This document shows positions 13,476-14,887 of a DNA stretch of 14,887 bases, piece after piece. Each line of letters starts with the position of its first letter. Within the stretch, counting starts at the first letter, position 1. The DNA is from Paracoccaceae bacterium (GTDB lineage: Bacteria; Pseudomonadota; Alphaproteobacteria; Rhodobacterales; Rhodobacteraceae): the NCBI GenBank assembly GCA_007121055.1, contig SKMM01000095.1, forward strand, positions 1 through 14,887. The letters are read 5' to 3'. The translations under genes and the position numbers were made by a program. The notes beneath the pieces were generated by a model, which was not told the origin of the DNA, made no database searches, and worked only from the letters and a program-made list of their open reading frames with translations.

Positions 13476-13507
13476 TCTGCGCCCAAAGGTCGCGAATTGG
13501 GCGCAGA
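13476..13507. repeat. Perfect 11-bp inverted repeat in the sdhC leader region
   Basis: TCTGCGCCCAA (13476-13486) is exactly repeated in inverse as TTGGGCGCAGA (13497-13507), with a 10-nt spacer. It lies between the paired GTGATC sites and the sdhC start. The spacing of arm centres (21 bp) suits an operator for a dimer. The RNA hairpin it would form has no T run after it, so a terminator is less likely. Confidence 0.6.
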
Positions 13508-13597
13508 CGCCACAGTCCCCGCGTGACACGCCCGTGAAAACCGCTATCCCTCTCTCAAAGAGCCGTTCGCACCCTGGACGGTCAAGGAGGGACAACC

Positions 13598-13984
13598 ATG
13601 GCTGACGTGAACCGCGGCAACCGGCCGCTCTCGCCCCATCTTCAGGTCTACCGCCTGCCGCTCACGGCCAAGCTGTCGATCCTGTTCCGCATCACCGGGG
13701 TGGGGATGACGCTGGGCGCGGTGCTGGTGGTCTGGCGCTTCGCTGCCGGCGCGATCTCGCCCGAGGCCTCGGCCACGGCGGATGCGGTGCTGACCTCCTG
13801 GCTGGGCAATCTGGTGCTGCTGGGTTCGCTCTGGGCGCTGATGTTCCACGCCTGCAACGGCATCCGCCACCTGATCTGGGACACCGGCCGCGGCTTCGAC
13901 CTCGAGTTCGCCGAAAAGGCCAATTACGCTGTGCTGGGCGGGTCGGTGGTGCTGACCCTGATCTTCGTGCTGCTGATCGTCTGA
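13598..13984 (+). CDS. sdhC: Succinate dehydrogenase cytochrome b556 subunit
   Basis: A membrane anchor of complex II that, with SdhD, holds heme b and the quinone site. Its 128 aa and three membrane helices are normal for the family. Landmarks: RPLSPHLQVYRLP (9-21), Ser27 and Arg31 at the quinone site (same numbers as in E. coli SdhC), and HACNGIRHLIWD (84-95), where His84 is the heme ligand and Asp95 is conserved. The ATG at 13598 has a perfect AAGGAGG 7 nt upstream, which settles the start. It is the first gene of the sdh operon; sdhD follows after 11 nt. Confidence 0.97.
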   Translation: MADVNRGNRPLSPHLQVYRLPLTAKLSILFRITGVGMTLGAVLVVWRFAAGAISPEASATADAVLTSWLGNLVLLGSLWALMFHACNGIRHLIWDTGRGFDLEFAEKANYAVLGGSVVLTLIFVLLIV

Positions 13985-13995
13985 GGGAGGACGCC

Positions 13996-14376
13996 ATGGC
14001 CTACAAGACCGACTACGCCCGCGTCCAGGGTCTCGGCTCGGCCCATGAGGGGGTGGGGCACTGGTGGACCCAGCGCCTGACCGCAGTTGCGCTTATCGTG
14101 CTGACGCCGCTTTTCGTCGTGCCGTTCGGCCGCGCGCTGGGGGGAGGCCACGAGGCGCTGGTGGCGACCTATTCCGGCTGGGGCCACGCGCTGATCGCCG
14201 CGGCCTTTCTGCTCGTCGGTGCCTATCACTTGATGCACGGTTTGCAGGTCGTGATCGAGGACTATGTGCCCGAAAAGGCTCTGCGCACTGGCCTTCTGAT
14301 CGGCAACACTCTGTTCGGCTGGGCGCTTGCCGCGGCCGGTGTCTTTGCTGTCGCCACCATCCTGTTTTCCGCCTGA
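13996..14376 (+). CDS. sdhD: Succinate dehydrogenase membrane anchor subunit
   Basis: The second membrane anchor of complex II. It has 126 aa with three membrane helices. The N-terminal GHWWTQRLTAVALI leads into helix 1. Helix 2 carries the signature YHLMHGLQVVIEDYV (77-91), where His78 fits the axial heme ligand position and Tyr90, 12 residues on, fits the quinone-binding Tyr83 of E. coli SdhD. The ATG at 13996 has GGGAGGA just upstream. The gene sits 11 nt after sdhC and 10 nt before sdhA, so it is part of one transcript. Confidence 0.96.
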   Translation: MAYKTDYARVQGLGSAHEGVGHWWTQRLTAVALIVLTPLFVVPFGRALGGGHEALVATYSGWGHALIAAAFLLVGAYHLMHGLQVVIEDYVPEKALRTGLLIGNTLFGWALAAAGVFAVATILFSA

Positions 14377-14386
14377 GGGGGGCGTC

Positions 14387-14887
14387 ATGGCTGCTTACGA
14401 CTACGAGGTTCACGAATACGACGTGGTGGTGGTGGGGGCCGGCGGCTCGGGGCTGCGCGCCACCCTCGGCATGGCCGAACAGGGCCTGCGCACCGCCTGC
14501 GTGACCAAGGTGTTCCCGACCCGCTCCCACACCGTGGCTGCTCAGGGCGGCATCGCCGCGTCCCTCGGCAACATGGGCCCCGACCACTGGCAGTGGCACA
14601 TGTACGACACGGTGAAGGGCTCGGACTGGCTGGGCGATGTGGATGCCATGGAATACCTCGCTCGCGAGGCGCCCGCGGCGGTCTATGAGCTTGAACACTA
14701 CGGCGTGCCCTTCTCCCGCACCGAGGAGGGCAAGATCTACCAGCGCCCCTTCGGTGGTCACACCACCGAGTTCGGCGAAGGCCCCCCGGTGCAGCGCACC
14801 GCCGCCGCGGCCGACCGCACCGGCCACGCCATCCTGCACACGCTCTACGGCCAGAGCCTGAAGGAAAAGGCCGAGTTCTACATCGAA
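14387..14887 (+). CDS. sdhA: Succinate dehydrogenase flavoprotein subunit, N-terminal part, cut by window edge
   Basis: The catalytic flavoprotein that oxidises succinate to fumarate. The first 167 codons are present. Landmarks: the FAD-binding YDVVVVGAGGSGLRA (11-25); FPTRSHTVAAQGG (43-55), in which His48 is the residue that binds FAD covalently; LGNMGPDHWQWHMYDTVKGS; GDVDAMEYLAREAP; and FGGHTTEFGE with the adjoining QRT-AADRTGHA block that lies at the dicarboxylate site. The ATG at 14387-14389 is preceded by GAGGGG. sdhB would be expected further right, outside the window. Confidence 0.97.
   Translation, partial: MAAYDYEVHEYDVVVVGAGGSGLRATLGMAEQGLRTACVTKVFPTRSHTVAAQGGIAASLGNMGPDHWQWHMYDTVKGSDWLGDVDAMEYLAREAPAAVYELEHYGVPFSRTEEGKIYQRPFGGHTTEFGEGPPVQRTAAAADRTGHAILHTLYGQSLKEKAEFYIE

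Overview
The window is a high-GC chromosomal stretch (about 70% GC in most genes) carrying a tricarboxylic acid cycle supercluster. The gene order and protein types point to an alphaproteobacterium of the Rhodobacteraceae: mdh, sucC, sucD, sucA (odhA), odhB and lpd on the minus strand, followed in the other direction by sdhC, sdhD and sdhA, with NnrU-type, DUF1737 and TorF-type porin genes between. No tRNA, rRNA, CRISPR array, transposase or phage gene is visible. The species cannot be fixed from the sequence alone.

Layout, left to right. Positions 1-340 (minus) hold the start of lpd (E3), cut by the window edge. Positions 371-1855 (minus) hold four small genes chained by 1-4 nt overlaps: two tandem MAPEG-family membrane proteins, a single-span membrane protein and an unrecognised 135 aa protein of clearly lower GC. 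Positions 1860-6370 (minus) hold odhB, an E2 with two lipoyl domains, and sucA (E1). Positions 6367-7718 (minus) hold an unrecognised 77 aa ORF and a GT2 glycosyltransferase, both tightly coupled to their neighbours and wedged between sucA and sucD. Positions 7715-9852 (minus) hold sucD and sucC, and 10063-11025 holds mdh with a UUCG-loop terminator behind it. Positions 11230-11538 (minus) hold a small secreted protein preceded by REP-like tandem repeats. On the plus strand follow nnrU-like and DUF1737 genes (11829-12616), a TorF-type porin (12777-13400), and sdhC, sdhD and the start of sdhA (13598-14887, cut by the edge).

Together the enzymes cover 2-oxoglutarate to succinyl-CoA (SucA, OdhB, Lpd), succinyl-CoA to succinate with nucleotide triphosphate formation (SucCD), succinate to fumarate with quinone reduction (Sdh), and malate to oxaloacetate (Mdh). 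The operons are probably co-regulated. The leader regions of sucC and sdhC share phased GTGATC(A/G)C-type sites 20-21 bp apart, which is the most interesting non-coding signal here. The rest is largely ordinary central metabolism. The accessory points worth attention are the lower-GC genes inserted into the suc/odh operon (glycosyltransferase, small ORF, 135 aa protein), the tandem MAPEG pair, and the repeats and palindromes described below.
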